64,000 nucleotides of DNA from Buxus sempervirens (Eukaryota; Streptophyta; Magnoliopsida; Buxales; Buxaceae): assembly GCA_947561395.2 (NCBI GenBank), contig OX387188.1, positions 41,163,942-41,227,941 of the forward strand. The letters run 5' to 3'. Below are positions 12,401 through 24,537 of the stretch, one piece after another. The translations under genes were made by a program, and so were the position numbers. Numbering within the stretch: position 1 is the stretch's first letter; each line of letters starts with the position of its first letter. The notes below the pieces were generated by a model. That model did no database searches and was not told where the DNA came from. It worked only from the letters and a program-made list of their open reading frames with translations.

Positions 12401-15400
12401 GTTTTACTTTCCATCATTCATATGGTTTCTTAGTTCCTTTTCTGTGTATAACCAACACCTGCCTGGGTGACCAGCAAGCTCAACAACAAGTCTCACTTAG
12501 ACATTTTGACAACCATGACTAACAGACATAAGCTGCAAACGTAAATCACAGCCTTCCCAATTGTTCTGCTCAAGAAGTATGATGTAATACCTTGGCCTCT
12601 GGTTCATCTAAAGTGTCTAAGCTCTCACAGAGTGTTGCAATAATTGACTCATATCTGCAGATGAAGATAACCATGTAAAACCAACTCAGAAAATAAAGTA
12701 CCATTGTTTTATAATAAATTACGTAATTGAAAGCAACAATATGCCCGTAACTTACGTGTTTGGATATCTTCTAAAAATATCTTTGATCACTATGACAGCC
12801 TCCTGGACCACATAGTTTACTTTTATCTTGATCAACTCAAGCAAAACACTGATGCAACGTTCAGCTGCTCTTTCTAACTTGATGGCACAGCGTCCAATAG
12901 CTCGGACAGCCCTTCTAACAAAATCTACATCAACTTCTGTGGCATATTCTTTGAATTCTAATAGTACCTGAAAAGAGATGTCACCAAGACAGTCATAAAA
13001 CACAAACAAATTCAAATACAAAATACATAGCACCAGAGTTGATTATGTTTAATTTGATACAACACTGCAGAGTTCACATACCTGGTCTATGTTTCGATCA
13101 GAGGCAAGTTTTATCATAATCTCTAACTTTTCCATCTTCACATAAATTGGATCATTGTACTTGCAGAAAAATACCTATAAACAATAACTACAGTTAAAGG
13201 TTCAGAACTGTCTAAAGACAAAAATTAAGTATAATATCAAACTCAAAAAAAAAAAAAGAGAAGCATAATATCAAATGAACAAATGATCATATAAGATCAC
13301 CTTTATTTCATGAGCTAGAATTGTAGGCCTTCTTTGTACAATAAGGTTGATGTTTCGCAAGGCAACATACTGTATTTCAGGCTCTGCAGAAAGCAACGTT
13401 ACAAGAGGAGGGGCCATTTTCTTGCAAAGATTCCTGACCACATCAGTACTGGTGATGAGTTCCATTTGTTGAAGGATCATCTACAAGGCATGAAAACAGG
13501 GCCAAGATTGTTGAATAGTCAACAAGCAAATGGCTAAAAGCATTAAAAATGTTAATACTGACAATATAAACATGGGAATATAAATTTTACCTTAACAGCT
13601 GACAGTACAACTGCACAATTTGCATGTTGTAGCCGTGGGGTAACTCGCTCCACTATATTTTCAGCTTCACGAGCATCTGCAGCCTTGTACTTGGATAGAG
13701 AATCTAATATAAAAACTTGTCCCCATCTGCACAACACAAAAAAATACTGAGGCGCCAAAACAAATGATTATTTCTATAATGAGAAGAGGGAGTAGAGACA
13801 GAGAAGTCAAAACATCATAATGAGAAGAGGGAGGAGAAGAAACAAAGAAAATCATCAAATAACTCCTTAATAGTAATGGTGGCACTCATGAAAATGAATG
13901 GAATATAAATGCTCATGCTAACGGATAGGATGGCAGTATTTTGACAGCCATCGTACTTTTAGATCCTATTTTCCTTCCTCGTATCCATTTTCAGCTTGGA
14001 TGTAGCTACAGATGCTTTTGGACTGACTTTACAAGCGATGATTATTGCCTGGCCCCTTGCTTTCCATGCCTGTTCATACCGGAAATGGCTAGAGACTCCC
14101 TCATGGTCAATGTCTTCTGTGGCCTCCTGATAGGCCAAATTGACCTCGCCATTGAGATGGGACTTTAAGCCTGCCTACCTTACTTAATTAGCCTTGAACT
14201 TTGGCATATAAGGATTTCTTTATTGATCCACACAAGTTCCAATCCGAGAAGGAATTTTAACATCAGTCCCCTTTTCATAACGTATATAGAATCAGGGCAC
14301 TTATCCAGATCTCTTTCCCAACCCATCACTTTTGGAAAGTAACCAAATCTCCTAGAGTAAAGACTTTTGGGTGGACTAATATTCTTTTTGCTCGTCTCCT
14401 GCCATCAAGGCAGCGAAACTGTCAGGTGCTTGGTGAACATGCTCACATAATAGAGTTTCCAGATATGCCAGTGGCTGATGTAGATCAAAAACAGAAGCTT
14501 ACTACTTTTCCATCACCTGCAAAAGAGACAAACAGTGTGCTGCCTAACTCAAGAAGACTCTTTCATATGGATTGAATATCCCATTCTCCCATGTGCCAGG
14601 TGCATGCAAGTCAGCAGTTCGGTTTGGGAGAAGGTTGGGTTCATCAGCATCTGGCTCTGTATATCCATAGCTTTGGTAATTAGGACTATTATGTGGAGGC
14701 ACATATCACTGTTACTGCTTTTTACCTATCGCTGTAGTTTGATATTCCATTGCTCTGTTTTTATTTGTTGAGCCCTGTTTGGCAGCTTTTTAATAACTTT
14801 ATCTTTCTCATTTAATTGTCTTTGTTAATCATCAATACATACACACACACACACACATATATATATATGGGAAGGATGGTTCTTATTTCCAAGCTTGGGA
14901 TTGGTTCCACAGAAAAGCTTCCTACTTGTTCAACATAAAGCTATGATGTACGGGCTGGGATTACCGGCTAGTTGAAACTTGTCTCTTATATAAGATTCGT
15001 GGTGTAGGAGATCTCTGAAGATACCTGAAAATTCGGGCTATCCAGATTCTTAAATTTTCTATGATACATAATGCAGTACAGAAACTTGCTGCTTGTCAAT
15101 GGTGATGATTTGGTGCGGTCCCCATCAACCAATAGCAATTGGTATGAGAAGATTAAATGGCTTTAAAGACGTTGAACTCTCTTCTTTCACCTACATCAGG
15201 TTGAGAAATACCCAAGGACCAGATAAGCATACAACAACCAGTTTCATGTAAAGAAAGGCATGCATCTCAGATTCGATTGAATCTGCGATGATGTATGGAT
15301 CAGAAGGTTGGGAAACAAGAATCAACACATGCATAGTATAGCTGCTGAGATATATGTGTATCAATTGTTCAATACTAGGAAGGACAAGGTAAATAGTAAA

Positions 15401-18400
15401 CGCACACAAGGGTATCTAGGTGTTCGCTAAACAACATATCAGATGAACGAAAGTGAGTTAATAGATGTGTAAAATAATGAACATGTACAAGAATAATTAG
15501 GTGTTTCCTGGATAATAGATCAGATAGGAAAGTACTTAAGATGGTTTCAATGTGTAAAATGAAGACCAAAGGTGGGCTGCTCGCAACTGTAATTGAAGAA
15601 TCTGAAAAGGCAAGAAGCCCGAAAATAATCTGAATGGAATCAGTTTGAAAAGATTTGGATAATCACAATTTAACCGAAGATATGGTTTCTAACAGGTTGG
15701 AATTGAGGAACATGATCCACCCCATTATGTTGGAATTAGGCCTTTATTGTTTTTTTTTTTTTTTATTGTTATTGCGCAATAATACCAGACCAGAATATAA
15801 GGAGCTAAAATTAAATCATCTCAAGTGAAGTGTATATTATTAGGTACTAAGGTTGACAGGCTGCATGCTTACGTAAAAGACCATTTAGCTATATTACCAT
15901 ATGGCTTTGCACAAATCTTACGCTTGAGTATCCTGACCAGAGACTGATAATATCAATAAAAATATGCAATGTGTATCTCAAACCCAAAAAACAAGGGTGT
16001 GGAGGTATTAAACTTCACAGCAATGAGGCAAATAAACAAATGAAACTTTGATAAATACATAAACCTCAGATATAGAAAGCAGAAAAATGAAACAAATTTT
16101 CCTTAGTCAAGATATGATGCAAACATAAAATGACAGGTTCTAAAAACAACATGAAATTCTAAGCCATTTAAAATGGTACAGTAAACTGTTATATGTAAGG
16201 TTGAATCCAAGAAGAAACATCTGCTAGAAATGTTATTCGAAAAACAAGTTAGCTAAACATGGACTTACTCTGTGCACTCATTTAAAGCAGTCAGAAGCTT
16301 TGAAAGTGTGTTACTAGTGATCTCAAAAATAGGTCTACTGCTATTCTCTTGGATCTCAGCAAGAGCTGCCACAGCATTTGCTACGACCATTGGATTGTTG
16401 TCAGAAATCAAATCCTTGAGAGTATCCAGGAAACCCCTATCTTCCACTAACTCAGCATTTATGTCATAAAGTTTAGCAACACATATAGCAGCTGTCTTCC
16501 GAACATAGGGATCATCATCCTTTGAGAGAATAAGTCCACAACATGAAAATTGAAGCCATTTCACATTTAAAACAAGTTAGCAACTGTTTTGGAAAATTAA
16601 AAGATAATGGTTGCACACTAGTTACTAAATGCAATTGTTGTTTCTATTATTCAACCATGTAAAGGAATATTGCTCAACATGTATCAACCTTGAGACATCT
16701 TTGAAGGGGATCACACAGATATTCAGTGATTTTATCCACTCGAATGCAACCCATTGTTCGTACAGCCAAAGCTCGAATTAGAGGATTTGGATCCTGAGAA
16801 TCCTGCACAAGAAAAGAAGAAAAGAATTTAAAGAAAGTTCTCAAACGAGAGATATAGTTCACACATAAGAGAACAATGAGTACACAAGGGCTCACAAACA
16901 TGTACAAGCAGAAAATTCTGCCAGCAGTACCATTTGTTCCAAACTACAGCTAAAAAATAATGCTTAAACATTACAAACACATTTAACAATCTTGACTCCT
17001 GATTAAGATTTTCTTATTGGAAACCTCTAAAACTTTTTGCTAATGTTCTATTCATCCTTACTCTCAAATAAATATCAAGATTTTATTGAGATTCGGTGTG
17101 GTGTGGGCTCAACCTAAAGATTTAAGCCAAATCTTTCTCTCATGGGGGAGAACCAAGGGAGCATCTCATCTTCAAGTGATGTGGAGCTTGGCACCGGCAG
17201 CAATTGCATGGACCTTGTGGAAAAAAAGGAATAGGAGAATTTTTTATGATAAAATCAGATCCACTCAGGAATTGTTCAGGGCCTCTCATGGATGTATTTT
17301 AACATGGGAGTCATCTAGGGATCCTAGTAACAGTCTACTATTACAGGATGTTCTATTGTGTGAGGACTTTAGGAGCCTATAGTGCTTGTTTTCTTCCTTT
17401 CCTTCCTGTACACTGTTGGTTTACATGTACTATGTTTTCTACCTTTTTAAATTAATACATAGCCTACTATTACCGATCCAAAAAAAAAAACGAGCAATAA
17501 TTACAAATACCATCAAAGAGATTCAAAATATACTCTTTACCAGCCATAAAAAATTGCTCTCAGAAGACCTGTTCAAGAACCACGGAAAGGGCAGAAAAGT
17601 GTTCAATTGTTTCCCTAATTCTGTGAAATAGAGGCAGAATTATGATGAATGATGAGAATGACACTGTTTTGTAAAGATCTGTAGAAAGTCCTTGAGCTTG
17701 ACATAAAATTCTAAGTTGAGATTGAACATGGATATGTCATTCACCTAGAAGGAAGCACGTTATCAATTATCATCAGCGATAAATTTGCACTGCTAGATGC
17801 TGCAAGCGAAACAGTAAAATAATTGTCTTCTTATTGGAGAAACCAAAAATGGGTAATCATGGCAAACAGTAAAGTATATGAGGAACAATAATCTTCACAT
17901 GTAACATATGGAGAAAAATAACGTTTCACAATTGATGGTCTAAAGGCAAGTAGGAGGCAGGGAATAATTGTGTGAAAACAGTTGGAATTGAAACCCATAA
18001 TTTTCCAAAAACAAAGGGTTTACATCAGGGATCAGCTATAAACCCTTACCATTTTCATCAATTTTATTGATAAATTGATGTCTTATATCCAAAAGAAGGT
18101 GCCTTAGGTTATATTCTTTGTAGAAAACATGTTTTCGTGGACAAAATAGAGAGGGCAAATATAAAACTAAAATCATAGATAGATCCCTTGAAATCCAAAG
18201 GTTTCAAAATAAGTCAAGACCAAATATGTTAAACGAAACTTTAGTACAAATGGTAGCAGAGTGAAACAATCCTAAGAACAAAGAGCCATGAGATTCCAAA
18301 GAGTAGCCACTTTGAATCAATTATCCATAAAAAGAAGGCCTTGATAGGGATTAGAGCTACCTGACTTAAGTGTAATAGAATTAATGGAGTATGCCCAAAC

Positions 18401-21400
18401 TACTCCACTTATTTTAAAAGGAAAATTTAAAAGACAAGTTTTAAATAATAAAAAAAAACTACCACAAAGAAGCAACCATTAGAAGAATGTGGCCAAGACA
18501 AGGATGCTGAGCTCAATGTGCAAAAGAAAAGGAGAGATACATACCGAATATACCAAAACAGTCTAGGAAATAAAATGCTAAAGCAATGATAAGAACTGAG
18601 AATCAATAGATTTCAAAAAGCGGTTGATTTCACTATAAAAGATCAATTATCCATGAAAAGAGGGATCTTGAAGAAAATTCTACATAGAATTAGAGCTTGG
18701 TGATTAAGTGGAGAAATGATTTTAGAGTGCTATGTGAGTGATATGCGCCCACTCAAACAAAAATAAAAATTTTTACAAGACAACCATTAGGCTTGCTATG
18801 ATATCTAGATCAGAAAATTGAGCAACAAACAAGTAGCATATGATAAGTATGAGCTTCGTTGAGATGGATGTGTGGGAAGGTTAAGAAAAATAATGATAGT
18901 AATCAACATATCCGATTAAGTGTTGCCCCATTATCAAGTATGATAAAGGAAAATAGGTTTAAGATGGTGTAAGCATCTAAAGCAAAGAGCGTGAATCGTT
19001 GAATGATCTAAAGGTACAAAAGAAACACCACAAAGAAAATAGATACAGTCCATTAGAAAGGATTCCAATATTCAATAATCTGAATGAAGGTAAGGTATTT
19101 TACTACAACTTGGGATGAAGGAGCAAGATTCATGTTGCAACCCCAATTATTTGGGAAAATGCATTTGTTCTTATGATTGGTACTATGATCTATAAGATAA
19201 AATAAAGAACGGTTGGTATGATGGTATGGGCATTAAAACAAAGATCTATAATGCACCTGCAAAAAGGTGCAAGAAAATGCATGTTTGAGGATACAAAGGC
19301 TTAAAGGATAACCAAAAAGAACATAGATGCTGATGATGATAAAAAGGGTTATAAGATAAAATGCATGTCAGTAGGACATTTTGTTGATGCTGATGATGTT
19401 ATTGGATATGCCAAGTTACAATCCGTTGAACTTTATACTGCATTAGGCATGGCCAAAATTATATAAGTGTTTTATTTAAATATAAATGGAATAAAAGGCA
19501 CTAGTTTAATCAACAGATAATGCAGCCTTCTATACTGTACGAGCAATGAAGAAAATAACGGTCAGAAGCGCAAGCTCAAGTAACTATTCATATTGATCAG
19601 GTGGTAAGAAAATAAAATATTTAAGTAAGTACCAGAACAATTGAAACAATTAACTTTTAAAAGGTAAAAGCTGAACAGGCTTACCTTCACAAATGTATTT
19701 ACAGCAAGTATTGCGAGGTCAGGTTGGCTTTTGGCATAGTTTATGAGATATAAATAGACAAGCTTCTTCAGCTCCAAGTTTTCTGTTTGCATACAGTTAA
19801 CAACATCTGTGAACAATGAAGAAACATCCTTCCCAACAGTCATTGCAGCAATAACCTTCTTCACAGCATCCTTTCTCTTATCCTACACGACAATATAGCA
19901 AAAAGAAATCAGGATACTTAATCATACAGTATGAAAAAAGATAAGCACGCACAAACATATACATAGAAAGCAATCCATTAGCTAATAACAGATTTGTATA
20001 TTGATTCTTAGCTCGGACATCAAGGATAAAGTACCCCCAAATATAGATGATAAACATGTCCATACAGAGTATAGTACCAATGGGATGATAATGAGAGCCA
20101 ATAACAACAGATTATGCATCAATAGGGATGGTGATGTTGCTTGCTGGAGACTATGATAAGCTTAAGCCCCGTGCACTATGCAGATATATTTAAACCACAT
20201 TATGCAAAACCCAGCTCATAATTCATATGTAATAACTTCACATACATAGACTGCAGATTCAACAATTCTCAAACAACATGGTAATAAGTAATTGGGAAAC
20301 ACCAAAAGGAAGAATGATAGCTATAGAACATCACCAAGAGTGAGGTAACACACAAAATCTGTGGATCAAGGAATGACATCTGTAGGAAAGGGTCTCCACT
20401 TCCTTGCAACGGTATGGAAGCTCAGCGCTATAAACAATTAACTTCAATCACAAGATTGGGTCCTGGACATATCGCCAATATAAGCATATGAATATGCACA
20501 TGGGTGTTTATGTCCTATAGGGCTTCTAATATGGAGACAAAAACCATATGGAATATTGCTTAAGAGTATGGCTTGATGAAAATGAGTAACAAGGTGTTTT
20601 CATGAGAATACTATAAAGATTCTAAATATATCTTCTTTCAATAAATATGTCTCGGAAATGGAATCATAATGAGGACTTATGTTGGTAATGGCAAATATTT
20701 GGGATACGATGATAGGGAAAACTGCATTTTGTTTCAGTCTTTCACGTGGTTTTACTAATTTTGTCACACAAGAAAGCCATAAAAATTTTTCATTATATTT
20801 TTTGCAGTTGGATAATAAGGGCAAGTAGGCAAGTGAGAACCACAAAGTAGGATCTTGTCGTAAAAGTATTTCCACATCAGGCATTTGATATGGCAATACA
20901 TAATAAGCTTCAAACCTTCAGCGTAAAACACATTATCCTAAATAAGAACAAAGCGCTAACATCTTCTTCTTAAATTTCTAAATGAAAAGAAACCTAATTC
21001 GGCGGATATGGTTCTAGAAGACAAAAGAACAATACAAGACATTGGTACAGTTACAAGGACAAGGGTTTTAACCATATGGTCCACCGAGAGGGTTAATCAT
21101 CACAAACTCAATTGGATTTCTTCAAATGGATCTCATCGGATCCGCTCGGTGACAGAAGACTAAATGGATTTCATCAATTCGCAAACGCTATACGGAAACG
21201 AGAAGTATCAACATAGGGAGAATAGCATTTTCATCAGAATTAGGCACCAAATCTAACATAATTATATGAGAAACCGGTAGATCTGCCATAACGTTCGTCA
21301 ATAGTTGAATGGAGCTAAGATCCATAGAATTAAAACGTTATCAAAAGGCTGATCAAAGACAAAGAGGCGCAAACAAGGAGAACTTAATCACAGGCGAGAG

Positions 21401-21528
21401 ATGAAGAAAGAGATTCAGAGAGAGATAGATAAGGAGTTAACCTTATACTGAGAATTGAGCTCTTCTTTGAGTTCAGGGATTTCTCCCTTTTTAGTGGTGG
21501 AGAAGTACTTGGAGTCGTGCCCGCTCAT
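6467..21528 (-). CDS. Beta-adaptin, large subunit of AP-1/AP-2 clathrin adaptor (BETAB-AD/BETAC-AD type)
   Basis: Fifteen exons join in phase to 903 aa: 21528-21442, 19882-19685, 16802-16689, 16519-16269, 13726-13591, 13480-13301, 13174-13082, 12967-12756, 12654-12591, 11276-11097, 8098-8006, 7897-7488, 7393-7204, 7131-6928 and 6766-6467. The product starts [20 protein letters not shown], as in plant beta-adaptins of about 890 aa. The Armadillo/HEAT trunk fills roughly residues 10-540. The Pro/Ala-rich hinge (about 555-650) carries [12 protein letters not shown], a clathrin-box-like sequence. The C-terminal ear follows (about 660-903; [33 protein letters not shown]). In Arabidopsis the two close paralogues are thought to serve both AP-1 (trans-Golgi) and AP-2 (plasma membrane). 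The exon 12/13 border uses the donor after TCTGT, which keeps phase (V-P-P-L-P). No disabling change was seen. Introns of 1.3-3 kb hold LINE debris. Confidence 0.96.
8590..8855 (+). mobile_element. Probable LINE 3' UTR remnant
   Basis: This T-rich stretch in beta-adaptin intron 10 ends in a short A-rich tail near 8845-8855 (TACTTATAAAAAAATA). That is typical of plant L1-type LINE 3' ends. It contains the 60-bp tandem duplication listed separately. No coding part is attached and no target-site duplication was found. Confidence 0.4.
8722..8841 (+). repeat. Two tandem copies of a 60-bp unit
   Basis: Units 8722-8781 and 8782-8841 both begin TGATCCCATGC and differ at about four positions. They lie inside the LINE-like 3' region of the intron. 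Confidence 0.9.
9620..10100 (+). mobile_element. Degenerate LINE (L1-type) reverse transcriptase relic
   Basis: Plus-strand translation gives [16 protein letters not shown] at about 9829-9876, matching the plant L1 reverse transcriptase segment normally read as [14 protein letters not shown]. Upstream, [10 protein letters not shown] (about 9744) corresponds to the HLQFADDT region. Further on, WKLNVDGV (about 10052) resembles the start of the LINE RNase H domain. Stops and frame changes are frequent, so this is an old, dead copy in beta-adaptin intron 10, opposite in sense to the host gene. Confidence 0.75.
11479..11542 (+). repeat. Perfect tandem duplication, 32-bp unit
   Basis: Units 11479-11510 and 11511-11542 are identical and begin TAAGTGCCATTG. 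They lie in beta-adaptin intron 9. Identity suggests a recent replication-slippage event. Confidence 0.93.
13727..16268. other. Beta-adaptin intron 4, no coding content recognised
   Basis: This 2.5-kb intron holds a dinucleotide run, (AC)n then (AT)n at about 14839-14868, and a T-run near 15752-15765. Short open frames here show no recognisable domain. I saw no element with clear ends. Confidence 0.5.
17060..17490 (+). mobile_element. 5'-truncated LINE, 3' terminal fragment with poly(A)
   Basis: Plus-strand frame 17086-17382 contains [20 protein letters not shown] and then RIFYDKI, the conserved segment found after the zinc-knuckle (zf-RVT) domain of plant L1 LINEs. A T-rich 3' UTR follows and ends at a poly(A) of about 11 (17480-17490). 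The piece is about 430 bp, typical of 5' truncation at insertion. No clear target-site duplication was found. It lies in beta-adaptin intron 2, antisense to the gene. Confidence 0.85.
18290..18810. repeat. Diverged direct duplication in beta-adaptin intron 2
   Basis: About 18310-18490 and 18640-18800 share order and wording (TTATCCAT..., then TTAGAGCT..., TTAAGTG, and ACAACCATTAG or GCAACCATTAG) with many substitutions and gaps. It may be an old repeat family or a local duplication; no termini are visible. Confidence 0.35.
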
Positions 21529-22201
21529 CTCTCCGTAGCTCCTTCTCGCTCTCTCGCCGTCCACGGTGTATCCAGAAAATAAAATGTCCACAGGAGTGAG
21601 GAGACCGCAACGCTGGCCAGGGGACCTCCAAAGGCAAAACAAAATAAACGTTTCCAATTTACGTAAAAGTACACCGATCAAACGGTTTAAATTTCCCTTA
21701 TTACTGATGTGCCATTCTCGTCGTCGCTTTACCTTTCACTTTTTCAAGGTCAAAGTAAAAAATGCCAAATGGGCCGGGCCGACACGTGTTCTAGGGGTAA
21801 TCAAAAGGCCTGGCGACCAACGTGCAAATTTTGTAACCAAAATTTAGTTGCAAATTAGGAAACCAAGGGGAAAAAAAAAGAACAAAGGGATGGTTGGTAG
21901 TTGGCTAATACACATTAACAATCAATAGATAGTGCACTGAAATGTTTTTAGGATTCATAAATCATGATTTGGTCAATAAAACAAATTAAACATAAATTTT
22001 AAATCAAACTTATTGTGGCCATAAAGGCGACTTAGGTTTCCAACACACTCATCTTAGCTTGGTTTTCCCAAACTACTTACAATCAAAACATGGCCACTGA
22101 TCAATCTAGGTTTACATCATGTAAAGCTCCTATCTGCACTCTTATTTGGAGCTTTCACAAGATTGTGTTAAAAAAATTACTAAAAATAAATGCTTCATGA
22201 G

Positions 22202-22267
22202 CTGGTTTTTAATACACATTACATAATTATGTGGCTGGTTTTTAATACACATTGCATAATTATGTGG
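22202..22267 (+). repeat. Tandem duplication, 33-bp unit
   Basis: Units 22202-22234 and 22235-22267 begin CTGGTTTTTAATACACATT and differ at one base (ACATA against GCATA). Confidence 0.92.
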
Positions 22268-22365
22268 ATGCACCAAAATAAAATCTCAATTGAATCAATT
22301 TAGGGTTGCCCACACAAATGTGCTACACCCTTGCAAATTGCAGCTTAAGATAAAAAACTTAAGTA

Positions 22366-22452
22366 GCTATTTAGTATAACTTTCCAAAGTTACTTTTCTA
22401 ACTTTTAAAAGTAGAAAAAAAAAAGTAATTTTGAAAAGTTATACCAAACAGC
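22366..22452. mobile_element. Small foldback MITE, GGCTGTTTGG-type end
   Basis: The right end reads, on the minus strand, GGCTGTTTGGTATAACTTTT. The left end reads GCTATTTAGTATAACTTT. The arms fold around a short centre of AAGTTACTTTT and AAAAGTAATTTT-like sequence. End sequence and size fit a stowaway-sized plant MITE, but no clean target-site duplication was found. Confidence 0.5.
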
Positions 22453-22710
22453 CTCTTACTGCTACAGCTGGCAATGAATCAATTTTCAAATTGGATCATA
22501 ATATGACCAACCCAGACTTAAACCGTTCACTATCATGCAACATTGTATTGATCCAAGAGTACCGTTATACCTCGCCATGGCCAACCCAACACTGTTTAAA
22601 ACCAAACAGTTTGGCAGCTCAGATCAAAAGTTGTTGGCTTGGCAACCACGGTCAATGACAGATTAAAATCAGCTGAATTGACAAATAAGTTGACACAAAA
22701 AAAAACTACG

Positions 22711-22832
22711 CGGGCTTTCCTACACCCTACCCCCACTGATGCATGTGGGACCCACAAATTAAAATTATATGGTTTGTGGGACCAACAAGCATTGTGTCTT
22801 GCTTGAGGGTGGGTTGTAGGAAATTTGCTCTA
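22711..22832. mobile_element. Short inverted-repeat element (MITE-like)
   Basis: The left arm TTTCCTACACCCTACCC pairs with the right arm, which reads on the minus strand TTTCCTACAACCCACCC. Inside lies a second palindrome (GTGGGACCCACAAA paired with TTTGTGGGACCAAC). Superfamily and target duplication are not determined. Confidence 0.5.
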
Positions 22833-22947
22833 GATGAAACTTTTTTTTTAATGGGAAAAGCACAAAAATATTATTAATGAAACAGTGACGGTACATAGGA
22901 TCTACCCCTTGCCTCATCCAACAACATAACAAAAAGATAAAAAAGGT

Positions 22948-23154
22948 CTATGGGCCTGGGGTTTTCTCCCTCCAAGGTCTCAAGTTCAAAACTTCTTAGG
23001 TTTCATCAATTCTTTAGGGCTACCTGTATAAGGTCTATGAGCCCGAGACTTAACCAGGTCATGTGGGTTGCAAGGTCTTGTATGGGCCCTCAGGGATTAG
23101 TTGGTTGAGCGTAAGCGGGCTCGGATACCCTGAGTTCAAAAAAAAAAAAAAGGG
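22948..23154 (+). mobile_element. SINE-like retroposon with poly(A) and 15-bp target duplication
   Basis: This 207-bp insert ends in a poly(A) of about 14 (23138-23151, then GGG). It is flanked by AAAGATAAAAAAGGT (22933-22947) and AAAGATAGAAAAGGT (23155-23169), a target duplication with one mismatch. Inside are tRNA-promoter-like motifs: GGTCTCAAGTTCAAAAC near the start (B-box-like) and TTAGTTGGTTGAGCG nearer the end (A-box-like). The size, tail and flanks fit a plant SINE. The order of boxes is unusual, so it may be composite. Confidence 0.72.
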
Positions 23155-24537
23155 AAAGATAGAAAAGGTGGAGGGGTTCTCAGCCATATATATATAAAAG
23201 GAAAATAATCAATGGCTAAGTTGGCAAGAGAGTCGGTAATCTGGTTTCCTTCTTGAAACTTTTTTTTTTGCTGTAAATGAAACGTGCCAGATAGATAATC
23301 TTAGAAACCGTAAATGGAACTTTCGGGAAGCTTTACATGGCTTACTAAATATGATATTCCGTGGCAAGTTAGGCACAACGTGGGTTTTTTAAGCGTCACT
23401 CGTCTATAACACATTTACAAAAGGGTTATGTGTATTTATCATTGACACCAACCTTCACGTAGAGACGCATTTACAAGAGGCGCGTGAACGCCGTGAAGTA
23501 TTGGACGGACAAAATGCTTTGGTGTACACTGTATCCCTTTCGCTCTAGCAACTGGGACAGGGGAAGCTTCTTGCGTAAAGCGCGATCTTCGTACGTAACT
23601 ACACTCCTTACTGTGCGATCGTTGATAGACAAAGAAAGCCCAATTTCGAGGATATCATCTCACTAAACAACAACAGAAAAACGATTACTTTCAACTTTAT
23701 CGTCTTTATGAAAGAACACATTTTCTCGGGTGCGAAGGTCCGATTGTTCCGTTAAACCATCGGTTGGGATAGGGGTTGGATGTACAGGGACTTTTTTGGG
23801 TAATTAAGGAACCCAAAAAACGAAACGAGATGGTTTCATTTGTGCTATTCAGTGATGCCCGCATGAATGTATGGATGGATGCCTATGGCAAGAGGGACCC
23901 ACACATCCATACTCCATCCCAGCCGGTGGTAGCACGGTATCACTCGACGCTGCCATGCATTCGAGCAAAACAGGAATGGCTAGGGATCCCGATTTCCAGT
24001 CAACGGAGACAAGGGGATGTATGGAATCCGAGATATCGGGAGATCAGAAGTATGCTTTAATTTTATATTTTATCTACAAGAAAAGCTCACTCGGACGCTT
24101 GTTTTCAACTCTTGAGGTCTCTTTCTTCCTTACGTTATCAACAGTGACCAGTGGTGTGGTGGAGTGATCGAGCGCTTCAAGCGAAGTGCGCACCAATCCT
24201 CCTTCCTCTGACGCGAAGAAGATCAGACGTATCCCTATCTGCTTAGTCGTTAGCTTATAAAGGCCTATCTCTCATTAATGGTCTCTGTCCTTCGTTTTCA
24301 ACGGTAATTGAGGAACTGTCAATTCTGCTTGTGGTTCCGTTTTAAATAATGCTAGCTACTGAAAAACAACAACTTCGAATTCCAGATTTGGACGTCGAAC
24401 ACTTGCATTACAACCGGGTTTTCAGTTAAATGAATATGATTTATAGTTCTGAATCTGTTACCGTGGGAACTGAAGCAAAGTTGGGATGGGATAGATATTC
24501 GAAAAAGATAATTGTCTGGTGAATTTTGTGTCTGGAG

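Larger units (their letters stand above)
21529..24537. other. Divergent intergenic region between beta-adaptin and bHLH79-like gene
   Basis: This 3-kb gap separates two genes transcribed away from each other, so both promoters lie here. It also holds a 33-bp tandem duplication, two short inverted-repeat elements and a SINE, listed separately. No further coding region was recognised between 23170 and 24537. Confidence 0.6.
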
